A stretch of 64,000 nt of DNA from an uncultured Adlercreutzia sp. (GTDB taxonomy: Bacteria; Actinomycetota; Coriobacteriia; Coriobacteriales; Eggerthellaceae), in the NCBI GenBank assembly GCA_902478715.1, contig CABSMC010000003.1:1-64000 (forward strand). The letters are read 5' to 3'. Every line of letters starts with the position of its first letter. Position 1 is the first letter of the stretch. Below the pieces are notes generated by a model that had not been told where the DNA came from, searched no databases, and worked only from the letters and a program-made list of their open reading frames with translations. The position numbers and the translations under genes were made by a program. Positions 1 through 7,678 of this stretch are shown one piece after another.

Positions 1-36
1 CGCTCGTCGGCAGCGTCAGATGTGTATAAGAGACAG
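1..36 (+). other. Illumina Nextera adapter left in the assembly
   Basis: Bases 4-36 match the Nextera read-1 transposase adapter, and bases 18-36 are the 19-bp Tn5 mosaic end (AGATGTGTATAAGAGACAG). This is library-preparation sequence, not genome. It sits at base 1, so the contig ends here. Read on the minus strand it adds a false tail ending SLIHI to the IspE reading frame. Confidence 0.97.
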
Positions 37-774
37 CTCGTAGGCCGCGGCGGTGGAGACGCCCGCTGCGGGCTTTACCAACACCACGGCATGGCTCGAC
101 GTTTCCAGGCGGCGCTGCAACATCTCGCCCACGCCGCCGAGCAAGGCACAGCCCCCGTGGAGGAAAAACGCCACGTCAGCCCCAAGCGACCGGGCAACGT
201 CGGCCACGCGCTCGTCATCGGCCGCAAGGCCCCACGCCTTCGCGAGGCCCACGAGCACCGCCGCCGCGTTCGACGAGCCGCCGCCCAAGCCGCCCTGGGC
301 CGGGATGTGCTTCTCAATGCGCAGCTGGATGGCCTCGGGAAGGTCGCGACCCACAGCCCGAGCCAGCCGATCCGCGGCCTTGAAAGCGAGGTTGTCGACC
401 GCCGGCACCGCAAGATCCTGGCCCGTGCGGTTGGCCAGGTCGATAGTCATGACGAGGTTGTCCGCCGGGCCGCCCACCGCGACGTCGGCGCGGGCGCCCC
501 CTTCGGCAACGCGCTTCGCCAACTCGTCGGTCGAGACGCCTTCCGCACGCAGATACAGCGTGTCATGCAGCGCAAGCGCATGCATGATGGTATCGGCATC
601 GTGGTAGCCGTCCTCGCGACACGCCCCGATGGCCAAAAGCAGGTTCACCTTCGCCGGCGACACCAGCTTCATCGTGTTCGGCCCCATGAAGGCGGCCGCC
701 GACCACTGAGCCTCACGGGCCGCCGCCAGCAGATTCACTTCCGCCTCGCGATTGCGCTGCGCATTCTCGGTCAT
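37..774 (-). CDS. ispE: 4-diphosphocytidyl-2-C-methyl-D-erythritol kinase, 3' end missing
   Basis: IspE is the GHMP-family kinase that phosphorylates CDP-methylerythritol with ATP in the MEP isoprenoid pathway, in the cytosol. The SPAKVN substrate motif is at residues 39-44 and the glycine-rich GHMP ATP loop (GGLGGGSSNAAA) at about 161-172. The ATG at 774 is in a 4-base ATGA overlap with the tadA stop and has an AAGGAA ribosome site upstream. A start at the internal Met before KLVSPAKVN would fit the family length better and remove about 34 residues, so the start is uncertain. Only 246 native residues are present, ending at base 37 where the adapter begins. The family is usually 280-300 residues, so the C-terminus is lost to the contig end rather than to mutation. 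Isoprenoid supply also feeds the menaquinone side chain made by the men operon in this window. Confidence 0.93.
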
Positions 775-1307
775 TCGCGTTCCTTTTCTTTCTTGCGTCG
801 GGCGCGGAAGAAGTCGCGCAGCAGGGCCACGCATTCCTCTTCGCACACGCCGCCCGTTGCCTCGAACTGGTGATTCAGGCGCGTATCGGCATGGATGTCG
901 TACAGCGTGCCCACCGCGCCCGCCTTCTGATCAGGTGCGCCGTACACGCAGCGAGCCACCCGCGCCTGGTGCATGAGACCGGCGCACATGATGCAGGGCT
1001 CCAGCGTGACATACACGGTGCAGTCGGAAAGCCTCCAGGCGTCCAGCACGCGAGCCGCCTCCTTCATAGCGAGGAACTCCGCGTGCCCCGCCGGGTCGCG
1101 ATCGGCCTCGCGGCGGTTGCGGCCCCGGGCGATGACGCGCGGCTCGGCGAGCGGCCGGCGCGTGCCGCGGTCGATGGGCTCGTACACCACCACGGCCCCA
1201 ATGGGCACCTCCCCCGCCGCGCCCGCAGCCCGCGCCTCTTCCAAGGCCAGCGCCATATACTGCGCGTCCAGCGCCTGCTGCTCTTCCAGTGTGCGATGTT
1301 CGTTCAT
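771..1307 (-). CDS. tadA: tRNA adenosine(34) deaminase
   Basis: TadA deaminates A34 to inosine in the anticodon of tRNA-Arg(ACG). Catalytic residues are visible: HAE at 75-77 (zinc ligand and proton-shuttle Glu) and PCIMC at 104-108 (two zinc cysteines). The 178 residues match the family with a modest N-terminal extension. The ATG at 1307 has no Shine-Dalgarno sequence; a TATAAT box ends 7 bases before it, which suggests a leaderless mRNA. A GTG at 1337 is a possible alternative but would place the TATAAT inside the gene. The stop overlaps the ispE start (ATGA), so the two genes are translationally coupled. Confidence 0.95.
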   Translation of the reverse strand: MNEHRTLEEQQALDAQYMALALEEARAAGAAGEVPIGAVVVYEPIDRGTRRPLAEPRVIARGRNRREADRDPAGHAEFLAMKEAARVLDAWRLSDCTVYVTLEPCIMCAGLMHQARVARCVYGAPDQKAGAVGTLYDIHADTRLNHQFEATGGVCEEECVALLRDFFRARRKKEKERE

Positions 1308-1314
1308 GAGGGGA

Positions 1315-1320
1315 ATTATA
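1315..1320 (-). promoter_or_regulatory. -10 box of a probable leaderless tadA-ispE promoter
   Basis: A perfect TATAAT on the minus strand is followed by 7 bases and then the tadA ATG. This places the predicted transcription start at or next to the A of the start codon. No good -35 was found at 16-18 bases. Confidence 0.55.
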
Positions 1321-1358
1321 CCGAACGCGAAGAGCACAAGAGGGGCGGCCCGAAAACA

Positions 1359-1476
1359 TGGCGCGATTTCCTGATTTCAACCTCCGTAGGGCCCTAGCGT
1401 GGCGCGATTTCTCGATTTCCACCGAATTTGGGCTCCCGCAGAAGATTCCCGGGTGGAAATCGGGAAATCGCGCCAC
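1359..1476. repeat. Three copies of a 24-25 bp element, two direct and one inverted
   Basis: This lies in the 340-base gap between tadA and tRNA-Ser. Copies are at 1359-1382 (diverged), 1399-1423 and, inverted, 1452-1476. The last two are 25-base arms with one mismatch around a 28-base spacer (core GTGGCGCGATTTC). They could form a long hairpin or be paired protein-binding sites. No U-run follows, so a terminator is unlikely. The rest of the gap shows no gene. Confidence 0.8.
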
Positions 1477-1647
1477 GTTCTGGAAAGAGGGCCGATCGCA
1501 CGCGCTCGCTCGTGTGAATTAACTCTGGCGCAAACAATCGCCGCACAGAACAGCAAAGCAGGCGACTCCCCCAATCGCTGCGGCAATGTGGTATCCTGTG
1601 GGTCGTCGCCCGCCACCTGCACGAGGCGAAGCGACCGCCGAATAAGC

Positions 1648-1735
1648 GGAGGCGTGTCCGAGTGGCTTAAGGAAGCAGTCTTGAAAACTGTCGTGCCGAA
1701 AGGTACCGTGGGTTCAAATCCTACCGCCTCCGCCA
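1648..1735 (+). tRNA. tRNA-Ser (anticodon TGA)
   Basis: This is an 88-nt class II tRNA. The acceptor stem GGAGGCG pairs with CGCCTCC, the discriminator is G, and the CCA end is encoded (1733-1735). The anticodon loop CTTGAAA gives TGA, reading UCN serine codons. A long variable arm and the GGTTCAAATCC T-loop are present. A clear terminator follows. Confidence 0.97.
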
Positions 1736-1744
1736 GAACCTCCA

Positions 1745-1770
1745 AGGCCCGACTCGCTCGGGCCTTTTTC
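1745..1770 (+). terminator. Rho-independent terminator after tRNA-Ser
   Basis: The stem AGGCCCGA / TCGGGCCT has a 5-base loop and a run of five T. Confidence 0.9.
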
Positions 1771-1787
1771 AAATCTCGACCCTTGTC

Positions 1788-2123
1788 GGTGACAAAACAA
1801 GACCCTCCTGTGCACATTTATGGACTTATATAGACATTCAGAAAGCCTGCTAAGATCCTAGTCAGGAGATGCGGAAATGCCACATTTGCATTTTGCCTGG
1901 TCAGACCCATCATGCTTTGCGTGACGAGTTGGCGCGCGCTACGAAACGGAAGACCGATGCCTATATAAATCCAAAAACGCGCACGAAACAGGGATGTTTT
2001 GTCACCAGGCTAGCAGTGCTGCCGTGTCCGACCTCCATCGCCGCTCGACCGGCGCAAAACCGGGCGTTCTGTCACCGGGTATACCAGCCTTGCCGGCTCC
2101 GATCCCTATCGCCGCTCGATCGG
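1788..2123. repeat. Large imperfect palindrome plus 72-bp tandem repeat reaching into the gltA 3' end
   Basis: The 335-base gap between tRNA-Ser and gltA holds no gene. Arm 1788-1840 is the inverted counterpart of 1955-2006; both arms contain GTGACAAAACA and a TTATATAG core. Segment 1981-2052 is then repeated in direct orientation at about 2052-2123 at roughly 70% identity by eye. The second direct copy contains the gltA stop codon and its last codons (LPIERR). Confidence 0.75.
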
Positions 2124-3533
2124 GAGGTAGGGCTTGGTGCCGCGGATGGTGTTTTTGTAGGCGGGGCGGATGATGCGCTTGCCGGCGGCGATTTCCTCGA
2201 AGCGGTGCGCTGCCCAGCCGGCCATGCGGGCGCAAGCGAACAGGGGCGTGAACAGATCTTCCGGAATGCCCATCATGGAGTAGATGAAGCCCGAGTACAT
2301 GTCCACGTTCGCGCACAGCTCCTTGGTGGAGCCCTTCTCGCGCGCGAACACCTCGGGCGTCAAACGCTCGATGGATTTCAGCAGGTTCAGCTCGGCCTCG
2401 TATTCCGTGCCGGCGGCCAGCTGCTCGGCGAAGCGCTTGCCGATGACGGCGCGCGGATCGGAAAGCGTGTACACCGCGTGCCCCATGCCGTAGACGAGCC
2501 CCGTGCCGTCGTAGGCCTGCTTGTTCACGATCTTCGCCAGGTAGGAGGCCACTTCGTCGTCGTCTTCCCAGTTCTTCACGTTTTCCTTGATCTCCGCCTG
2601 CATGGCGCGCACCTGGTGGTTCGCGCCGCCGTGGCGATGGCCCTTCAGCGAGCCGAAGGCCGCCGCATAGGTGGAATAGGGGTCGGTATCCGCCGAGGAG
2701 AGCACATGGGTCGTGAACGACGAGTTGTTGCCGCCGCCGTGTTCGGCGTGCAGGCACAGCATGATATCGAGCATGCGGGCCTCTTCCGGCGTGAACGAGC
2801 GGTCGGGGCGCAGCATGGAGAGGATGGTCTCGGCCGTGGACTGCCCGGGCACGAAACGGTGCATGATCATGGATTCATGGTTGAAGGCGGCCTGCTTGGC
2901 GTAGTAGGCCAGCACCATGATGCGCGGCAGGCGGCTGATAAGCGAGAGCGCCGTGTGAATCTCGTGCTCGGGCGAGCGGTCCTCGGCGGACTCGTCGGCC
3001 GCGTACAGGCGCAGAATGGAGCGGGCCATCATGTTCATGAGGTCGGGTGAGGTGTCCACCATAAGCGTGCTGGCCGTGAACCCGTCGGGCAGCTCGCGCT
3101 GGGAATCGATCACTTCCACGAAGCGGTTGAGACGCTCCTGCGTCGGCAGCTCGCCCATGAGCAGCAGATAGGCCACCTCTTCGAAAGCGAAGCGGCGCGT
3201 CGGGTCCAAATCGCCCAGAAGGTCGTAAAGGTCGTAGCCGCGCAGGCGCAGCGAGCCCTCGGCCGGCATCTTCTCGCCGTCGGACATTACGTAGCCGTGC
3301 ACGTTGGAGATGTTGGTCATGCCCGCGAGCACGCCCGTGCCGTCGGCGTTGCGCAGGCCGCGCTTCACGTCGTGCTGGGCATACAGCGCCGGATCGATGG
3401 CGTTCACCTGGTAGAAGTTCTCGTACAGGCGCACGCGGCGAGCCTCGTCGTCGCTGATCTCGATGGGCTCGACCTCGTCGATTTCGGCATGGTTGTCCAC
3501 GCGGATGACGGCTTCATCTATTTCCATGGCCAT
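2106..3533 (-). CDS. gltA: Citrate synthase
   Basis: This enzyme condenses acetyl-CoA with oxaloacetate (or a related acyl-CoA) to citrate in the cytosol. It has 475 residues. The active-site histidine regions are clear: LHAEHGGGNNSS at about 261-272, HGGAN at 301-305 and GHAVYTLSDPRA at 351-362. The long acidic N-terminus before residue 40 is unlike the E. coli enzyme. The start at 3533 has GGAGG seven bases upstream; a second in-frame ATG is two codons later. The gene stands alone between two tRNA genes. Its 3' end lies inside a tandem repeat. Citrate versus 2-methylcitrate synthase cannot be told from sequence alone. Confidence 0.94.
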   Translation of the reverse strand: MAMEIDEAVIRVDNHAEIDEVEPIEISDDEARRVRLYENFYQVNAIDPALYAQHDVKRGLRNADGTGVLAGMTNISNVHGYVMSDGEKMPAEGSLRLRGYDLYDLLGDLDPTRRFAFEEVAYLLLMGELPTQERLNRFVEVIDSQRELPDGFTASTLMVDTSPDLMNMMARSILRLYAADESAEDRSPEHEIHTALSLISRLPRIMVLAYYAKQAAFNHESMIMHRFVPGQSTAETILSMLRPDRSFTPEEARMLDIMLCLHAEHGGGNNSSFTTHVLSSADTDPYSTYAAAFGSLKGHRHGGANHQVRAMQAEIKENVKNWEDDDEVASYLAKIVNKQAYDGTGLVYGMGHAVYTLSDPRAVIGKRFAEQLAAGTEYEAELNLLKSIERLTPEVFAREKGSTKELCANVDMYSGFIYSMMGIPEDLFTPLFACARMAGWAAHRFEEIAAGKRIIRPAYKNTIRGTKPYLPIERR

Positions 3534-3573
3534 GGGGCACCCTCCCGGAAAAATGGTCGCTACACGGGTATCG

Positions 3574-3587
3574 GACTATTCTAACGC
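3574..3587 (-). promoter_or_regulatory. Likely gltA promoter -10 region (box shared with menF)
   Basis: The 14-mer GACTATTCTAACGC on the plus strand contains TAGAAT on the minus strand at 3578-3583, 41 bases before the gltA start. The identical 14-mer occurs 39 bases before menF (16453-16466). No strong -35 is visible for either. Confidence 0.5.
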
Positions 3588-3673
3588 CTGCACAAGGCGG
3601 GGCGCGCGGGGGCTTCCACGACCGCCACTCCGCACGGCGAACGGCGCATTTTCAAAAAAGTTGAAAATTCTCG

Positions 3674-3702
3674 TTGACAAGGCTTTGGGGTCATGGTTAA
3701 AT
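3674..3702 (+). promoter_or_regulatory. Promoter of tRNA-Arg
   Basis: A perfect TTGACA (3674-3679), a 17-base spacer and TTAAAT (3697-3702) place the transcription start about 14 bases before the mature tRNA. Confidence 0.85.
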
Positions 3703-3722
3703 AATCGTTGCTGTTCGGAAGT

Positions 3723-3799
3723 GCGCCGTTACCTCAGCTGGATAGAGGGACTGACTACGAATCAGTACGTCGGGGGTTCGAATCCCTCACGGCGCACCA
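3723..3799 (+). tRNA. tRNA-Arg (anticodon ACG)
   Basis: This 77-nt tRNA has acceptor stem GCGCCGT paired with ACGGCGC, discriminator A and an encoded CCA. The anticodon loop CTACGAA gives ACG. This is the classic substrate whose A34 is converted to inosine by TadA, encoded about 2.4 kb away. Confidence 0.97.
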
Positions 3800-3824
3800 T
3801 TTTAGATCGTTCAGAACAGAATAG

Positions 3825-3850
3825 AAGCCGCCTCGAGCGGTTCTTTTTTT
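3825..3850 (+). terminator. Terminator after tRNA-Arg
   Basis: The short stem AGCCGC / GCGGTT is followed by C and seven T. The 217 bases from here to the next gene show no further recognisable feature except the GGAGG ribosome site at 4056-4060. Confidence 0.75.
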
Positions 3851-4067
3851 GTCAGGCCAAGGAAAGGAACGTACTTGAAGGTTCGAAAATCGAAACCTCA
3901 CAGTATGTAGACTTCCGGCTTCTCGCCTCCGCGCGGTCGTCGGAAGGGACGACTGCTGAGCATCACCCATCGCCCTGGGCGTCATCGCGCTTAATCTCGC
4001 AGAGTCAGCGACTCGCGCACGCTGCCCCGCCCCGATGCGCTGATGCCTACCGCACGGAGGAACGCAC

Positions 4068-5435
4068 ATGCTCTATCTCTCTCAAATGATCGGCGAGCCC
4101 GTGGTCGACGCCCAAGGCGAGCGACTCGGCACCATATCCGACCTGGCCATTTCCACGGGCGAGGTCTTTCCGCGCATCACGAGCCTGGCCTTCCAGGGGC
4201 CCGGGCGCGTGCCGTTCATGATCTCGTGGCGCAAGTACGTCGACACCTTCGACGACGACGGCATCACGCTGTCGGTGGACGCCCACGACATCCGCTTCAG
4301 CTACCTGCAGCCCGACGAGGTGCTGCTGGCCCGCGACCTTATGGACCGCCAGATCGTCGACACCCAGGGCCTTAAGGTCGTGCGCGTGAACGACCTTAAG
4401 CTCTCGCAATCCGGCACGCAGTTGCGCCTGCTCGGTGCCGAGGTGGGCGTGCGCGGCATCCTGCGCGGGCTGCATCCGCTGCTGGAAAAGGCCGTCGTGA
4501 ACGTGGCGAAGCTCTTCCACAAGAAGGTGGACGAGCAGCTCATCGCCTGGAACTACATGGATCTGCTCGACCGCGACCTGTCCGAAGTGCAGCTGTCGGT
4601 GACCCACCGCCGCCTGGACGAGCTGCACCCCGCCGACGTGGCCGACATCCTGGAGCAGCTGGACCCCCAGCAGCGCGCCAGCGTGTTCGCCCATTTGGAC
4701 GACAGCCGCGCCACCGAGGCCATCTCCGAGATGGAAGACGAGTACCAGGCCGAGTTCATCGACGACTTGCCCGACGCGCGGGCCGCCGAGCTCATCGGCA
4801 ACATGGACCCCGACGACGCCGCCGACATCGTGCGCGACCTTCCCTACGAGAAGGCCGAGACCCTTTTGCGCCTCATGGGCGTGGAAGACGCTGCGGAGAT
4901 TCGCCGGCTGCTCGGCTACAAGGACGGCACCGCCGGCGGCATGATGACCACCCAGTTCGTCTCCGTGCCGAAGACGGCCACCGTGGCTGACACCATCGAA
5001 GTGCTGCGCGCGCTGCCCGAGGATCATCCGACGGTGCACTACGTGTACATCACCGATGAGTACGGCAAGCTGCTCGGCGTGAACTCCCTGCGCACGCTCG
5101 TTCTGTATAACGCCGACCGCCTCATGGGCGACATCATGTACGACGACATCATCAGCTGCCTTCCCTCCGAGGAAGAGGAGGACGTGGCCGCCGACATCTT
5201 CAAGTACGACATCCCGGCCATGCCCGTGGTTGACGAGCACGGCACCCTGCTCGGCATCGTCACCACCGACGACGCCTGGGACGCCATCGAGGACGATGTG
5301 GCGGGCGACAAGACGAAGATGAATGTGCTGTCGATTGCCGGCATTACCGTCGCGTCTCTCATGGGCCTGTTCCTTTACTCGCTGATTTTGCTGCAGCTGG
5401 CGGGCTCGCTGCATCTCGGCGGTCTGCACTACTAG
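4068..5435 (+). CDS. PRC-barrel / MgtE-N / CBS protein, detached Mg2+ sensor of a transporter
   Basis: This 455-residue protein starts with two PRC-barrel-like segments (about 1-80 and 85-150). Next comes an MgtE N-terminal superhelical domain (about 178-297: HPADVADILEQL, DDAADIVRDLP, then GTAGGMM), a CBS pair (about 298-410), and one hydrophobic helix near the C-terminus (about 428-450). The five-helix MgtE channel is absent. In true MgtE the N and CBS domains bind Mg2+ and close the channel. Here they are on their own polypeptide, and the stop overlaps the AGGAGG of the transporter gene that starts 9 bases on. The inference is that this protein regulates that transporter. The ATG at 4068 has GGAGG eight bases upstream. 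Confidence 0.88.
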   Translation: MLYLSQMIGEPVVDAQGERLGTISDLAISTGEVFPRITSLAFQGPGRVPFMISWRKYVDTFDDDGITLSVDAHDIRFSYLQPDEVLLARDLMDRQIVDTQGLKVVRVNDLKLSQSGTQLRLLGAEVGVRGILRGLHPLLEKAVVNVAKLFHKKVDEQLIAWNYMDLLDRDLSEVQLSVTHRRLDELHPADVADILEQLDPQQRASVFAHLDDSRATEAISEMEDEYQAEFIDDLPDARAAELIGNMDPDDAADIVRDLPYEKAETLLRLMGVEDAAEIRRLLGYKDGTAGGMMTTQFVSVPKTATVADTIEVLRALPEDHPTVHYVYITDEYGKLLGVNSLRTLVLYNADRLMGDIMYDDIISCLPSEEEEDVAADIFKYDIPAMPVVDEHGTLLGIVTTDDAWDAIEDDVAGDKTKMNVLSIAGITVASLMGLFLYSLILLQLAGSLHLGGLHY

Positions 5436-5444
5436 GAGGCTGCC

Positions 5445-6806
5445 ATGAACGCGAAGGACATGCGCACGACGGCCGCCGGGCGCCTGGGCGCCGAAGAGAG
5501 CGCGCGGCACCAGGCAGCCGAGGAGATCGCCGATACGGGCATTCCCGCCGGCGAGCAGATCGGCCCCGCCGCGACGAAAAAGCCGTCGAAGCTACTGTTG
5601 GTGCTGGCGGCCATGGGCCCCGGCATCGTGACCGCCATGGCCGGCAACGACGCCGGCGGCATCTCCACCTATTCCACGGCCGGTGCGAACTTCGGCTTCG
5701 GCACCCTGTGGGTCATCCCCATCATGTGCGTGCTGCTCGCCGTCGTGGAGACCACGGCCGGCCGCATGGGCGCCGTCACGGGCAAGGGCTTCGCCGCGCT
5801 CATCCGCGAGCGCTTCGGCATCCGCATCGCCGCCTTCGCCATGCTGGCGCTTCTGGTGGGCAACGTGGCCACGACGTTCTCCGAGTTCGCCGGCATCGCC
5901 TCGGGCATGGAGATGTTCGGCGTGTCGAAGTACATCTCGGTGCCCGTGGCGGCCTTGGGCGTGTGGCTGCTCGTGGTGGGCGGCTCCTACAAACGTGTGC
6001 AGCGGGTGTTTCTCGGGCTGTCGCTGGTGTTTCTCACCTATGTGGTGGCGGCGTTCCTCGCGCAACCGAACTGGGGCGAGGCGCTGCACGACACCGTGGT
6101 GCCCACCTTTGTCGGCGATGTGAGCTTCATCTCGCTCGTCATCGCCATGATCGGCACCACTATCGCGCCTTGGATGATGTTCTTCTCACAGAGCAACGTG
6201 GTAGAGAAGGGCCTCACGCCCAAAGACCTTTTCTCGCAGAAGGCCGACGCCGTCTCCGGCACCATCGCCGCCTGCGTGGTGGCCTGGTTCATCATCGTGA
6301 CCACAGGTGCGGTGCTCTTCCCCGCCGGCATCACTATTGACTCGGCGGCCGATGCCGCTGCAGCACTCGCCCCCTTCGCCGGCCCCTACGCCGAGGCGCT
6401 CTTCGCCGTGGGGCTCATCGCGGCGTCGTTTCTGGCCGCCTGCGTGCTGCCGCTGACGACCGCATTTGTCATCTGCGAGGCCTTCGGCTGGGAAGCGGGC
6501 GTGTCCTTCAAATGGCGCGAGGCCCCCACGTTCAAGTCCATCTTCACCTTCGTGATCGCGTTCTCGGCCATCGTGGTGCTCATTCCCGACGTGAACCTTT
6601 TGGGCATGATGCTGACGGCCCAGTTCGTCAATGGCGTGATTCTGCCCATCCTGCTGGCGCTCATGGCCATCATCTCGGCGGACAAGTACATCATGGGCGA
6701 CTACCGAAGCGGGCGCGTGTCGAAGGTGCTTCTGTGGGCCACCGTCGGTGTGGTGGCGGCGCTCACCGTGGCGTTGCTCGTGATGCAGGTGATGGGGCTG
6801 GCGTAA
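5445..6806 (+). CDS. Nramp-family transporter of the NRMT (Mg2+) type
   Basis: This is a 453-residue SLC11/Nramp-fold membrane protein with about 11 hydrophobic segments after a 45-residue charged N-terminus. Canonical Nramp Mn2+/Fe2+ transporters carry DPGN in helix 1 and MPH in helix 6. Here the same places read DAGG (69-72) and APW (241-243). Loss of the helix-6 methionine is a hallmark of the NRMT group, whose member from Eggerthella lenta was shown to carry Mg2+. The upstream partner has MgtE-type Mg2+ sensing domains, which fits. The ATG at 5445 follows AGGAGG at 5434-5439. Mn2+ as substrate is the alternative and looks less likely. Confidence 0.88.
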   Translation: MNAKDMRTTAAGRLGAEESARHQAAEEIADTGIPAGEQIGPAATKKPSKLLLVLAAMGPGIVTAMAGNDAGGISTYSTAGANFGFGTLWVIPIMCVLLAVVETTAGRMGAVTGKGFAALIRERFGIRIAAFAMLALLVGNVATTFSEFAGIASGMEMFGVSKYISVPVAALGVWLLVVGGSYKRVQRVFLGLSLVFLTYVVAAFLAQPNWGEALHDTVVPTFVGDVSFISLVIAMIGTTIAPWMMFFSQSNVVEKGLTPKDLFSQKADAVSGTIAACVVAWFIIVTTGAVLFPAGITIDSAADAAAALAPFAGPYAEALFAVGLIAASFLAACVLPLTTAFVICEAFGWEAGVSFKWREAPTFKSIFTFVIAFSAIVVLIPDVNLLGMMLTAQFVNGVILPILLALMAIISADKYIMGDYRSGRVSKVLLWATVGVVAALTVALLVMQVMGLA

Positions 6807-6901
6807 CCCTCCCCCCTTCCCCACTTAAACGCTCATCGATTACTGAATTCAACAGGGTGTTTACGTAAGCGAATCGGTGCGCTCATCGTTTGGTACATCC
6901 C

Positions 6902-7062
6902 TTGTATTTGCGTTTTGCGGCTCGCATACTGCTAAGTGCCGGGAACAAAAAGGACCGCTCCCGACACACCTGCGGGTGACGCAACGTCGGCACGGGCCGT
7001 TCGTTCGCGTCGATGGAGCGCAAGCTGCAGACCCGTAGGCGTTCACACGTTAGGAGGCTGCA
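6902..7062 (+). promoter_or_regulatory. Promoter and structured leader of the rrf2-type gene
   Basis: TTGTAT (6902-6907), a 17-base spacer and CATACT (6925-6930) form a plausible promoter. The 5' leader begins with GTGCCGGGA (6936-6944), which can pair either with TCCCGACAC (6959-6967, one mismatch) or, by its first six bases, with CGGCAC (6988-6993). The two pairings exclude each other. No known riboswitch class was recognised. AGGAGG precedes the GTG start. Confidence 0.5.
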
Positions 7063-7548
7063 GTGCAATTCAAAGCATCAACAGATTATGGACTGCGCGC
7101 CGTCTTGTACCTGGCCGCGCAGGGGCACACCTGCTCGTCGAAGGATATCGCCCAGGACATGTCGATCCCCCGCGACTACCTCATTCAGCTCGCGCAGCTT
7201 TTGCGCAATGCCGGCATCATCGAGGCGAGGCCCGGCAAGCACGGCGGCTATCGTTTGGCCAACGACCCCTCGAAGATCACCCTACTGCAAGTGGTGAACG
7301 CGCTGGACGACGACGCCAAGGACACGACGCGCACCCGTCGCAAGGATCGCGCCGATGCGTCCATGGTGCAAGGCATCAAGCAAGCGTACGATCTGGTTCT
7401 CACCGGCTACGACGCCTATTTCGACAGCATCACGCTGCAAATGCTGCTGGACGCGTCCCAGGATGAGTCCATGGGCAAGGAATTTCTGGCCGGGCGCCTC
7501 ATCGCCGAGAGCCAGCGCCTGCTCGCCGAAGCTGCTGCCGCGGCGTAA
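7063..7548 (+). CDS. Rrf2-family transcriptional regulator
   Basis: This 161-residue protein has the Rrf2 winged helix in its first 80 residues: STDYGLRAVLYLA, the DNA-contact region around DYLIQLAQLLR, and the wing GKHGGYRLA. A dimerisation helix and a helical tail follow. The three cysteines that ligate the Fe-S cluster in IscR and NsrR are absent (one Cys only, near 28), so it probably senses something else or works by thiol chemistry. The start is GTG after AGGAGG. It stands alone between the NRMT gene and a convergent transporter. The target genes are not evident. Confidence 0.9.
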   Translation: MQFKASTDYGLRAVLYLAAQGHTCSSKDIAQDMSIPRDYLIQLAQLLRNAGIIEARPGKHGGYRLANDPSKITLLQVVNALDDDAKDTTRTRRKDRADASMVQGIKQAYDLVLTGYDAYFDSITLQMLLDASQDESMGKEFLAGRLIAESQRLLAEAAAAA

Positions 7549-7594
7549 GCGACCGAACGGCGGACGGTCTGCCGCATTCCATAGCCGACCAACG

Positions 7595-7625
7595 AAGAAG
7601 GCCCCAGATTGGGGCCTTCTTTCTG
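7595..7625 (+). terminator. Terminator after rrf2-type gene
   Basis: An 11-base perfect stem AAGAAGGCCCC / GGGGCCTTCTT with a 5-base loop is followed by TTTC. It may also serve the convergent nhaC transcript. Confidence 0.88.
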
Positions 7626-7678
7626 CGTCGTTGCGCAGGGTCATCAATCCGTTGCTGGTTCGCTTTGTAGGGGCAGAC

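Noticed and set aside
1621..1735. tRNA-Ser as an integration site (att) for a mobile element
   Set aside because: No integrase gene and no repeated tRNA 3' end were found within the window.
1788..2123. Possible insertion sequence between tRNA-Ser and gltA
   Set aside because: Inverted repeats are present but there is no transposase, no target duplication, and one arm is shared with a local tandem repeat. A degraded miniature element cannot be excluded, but an IS cannot be supported.
6936..7062. Known riboswitch (SAM, T-box or TPP class) in the rrf2-type leader
   Set aside because: None of the conserved cores of these classes could be matched; only simple alternative stems are visible.
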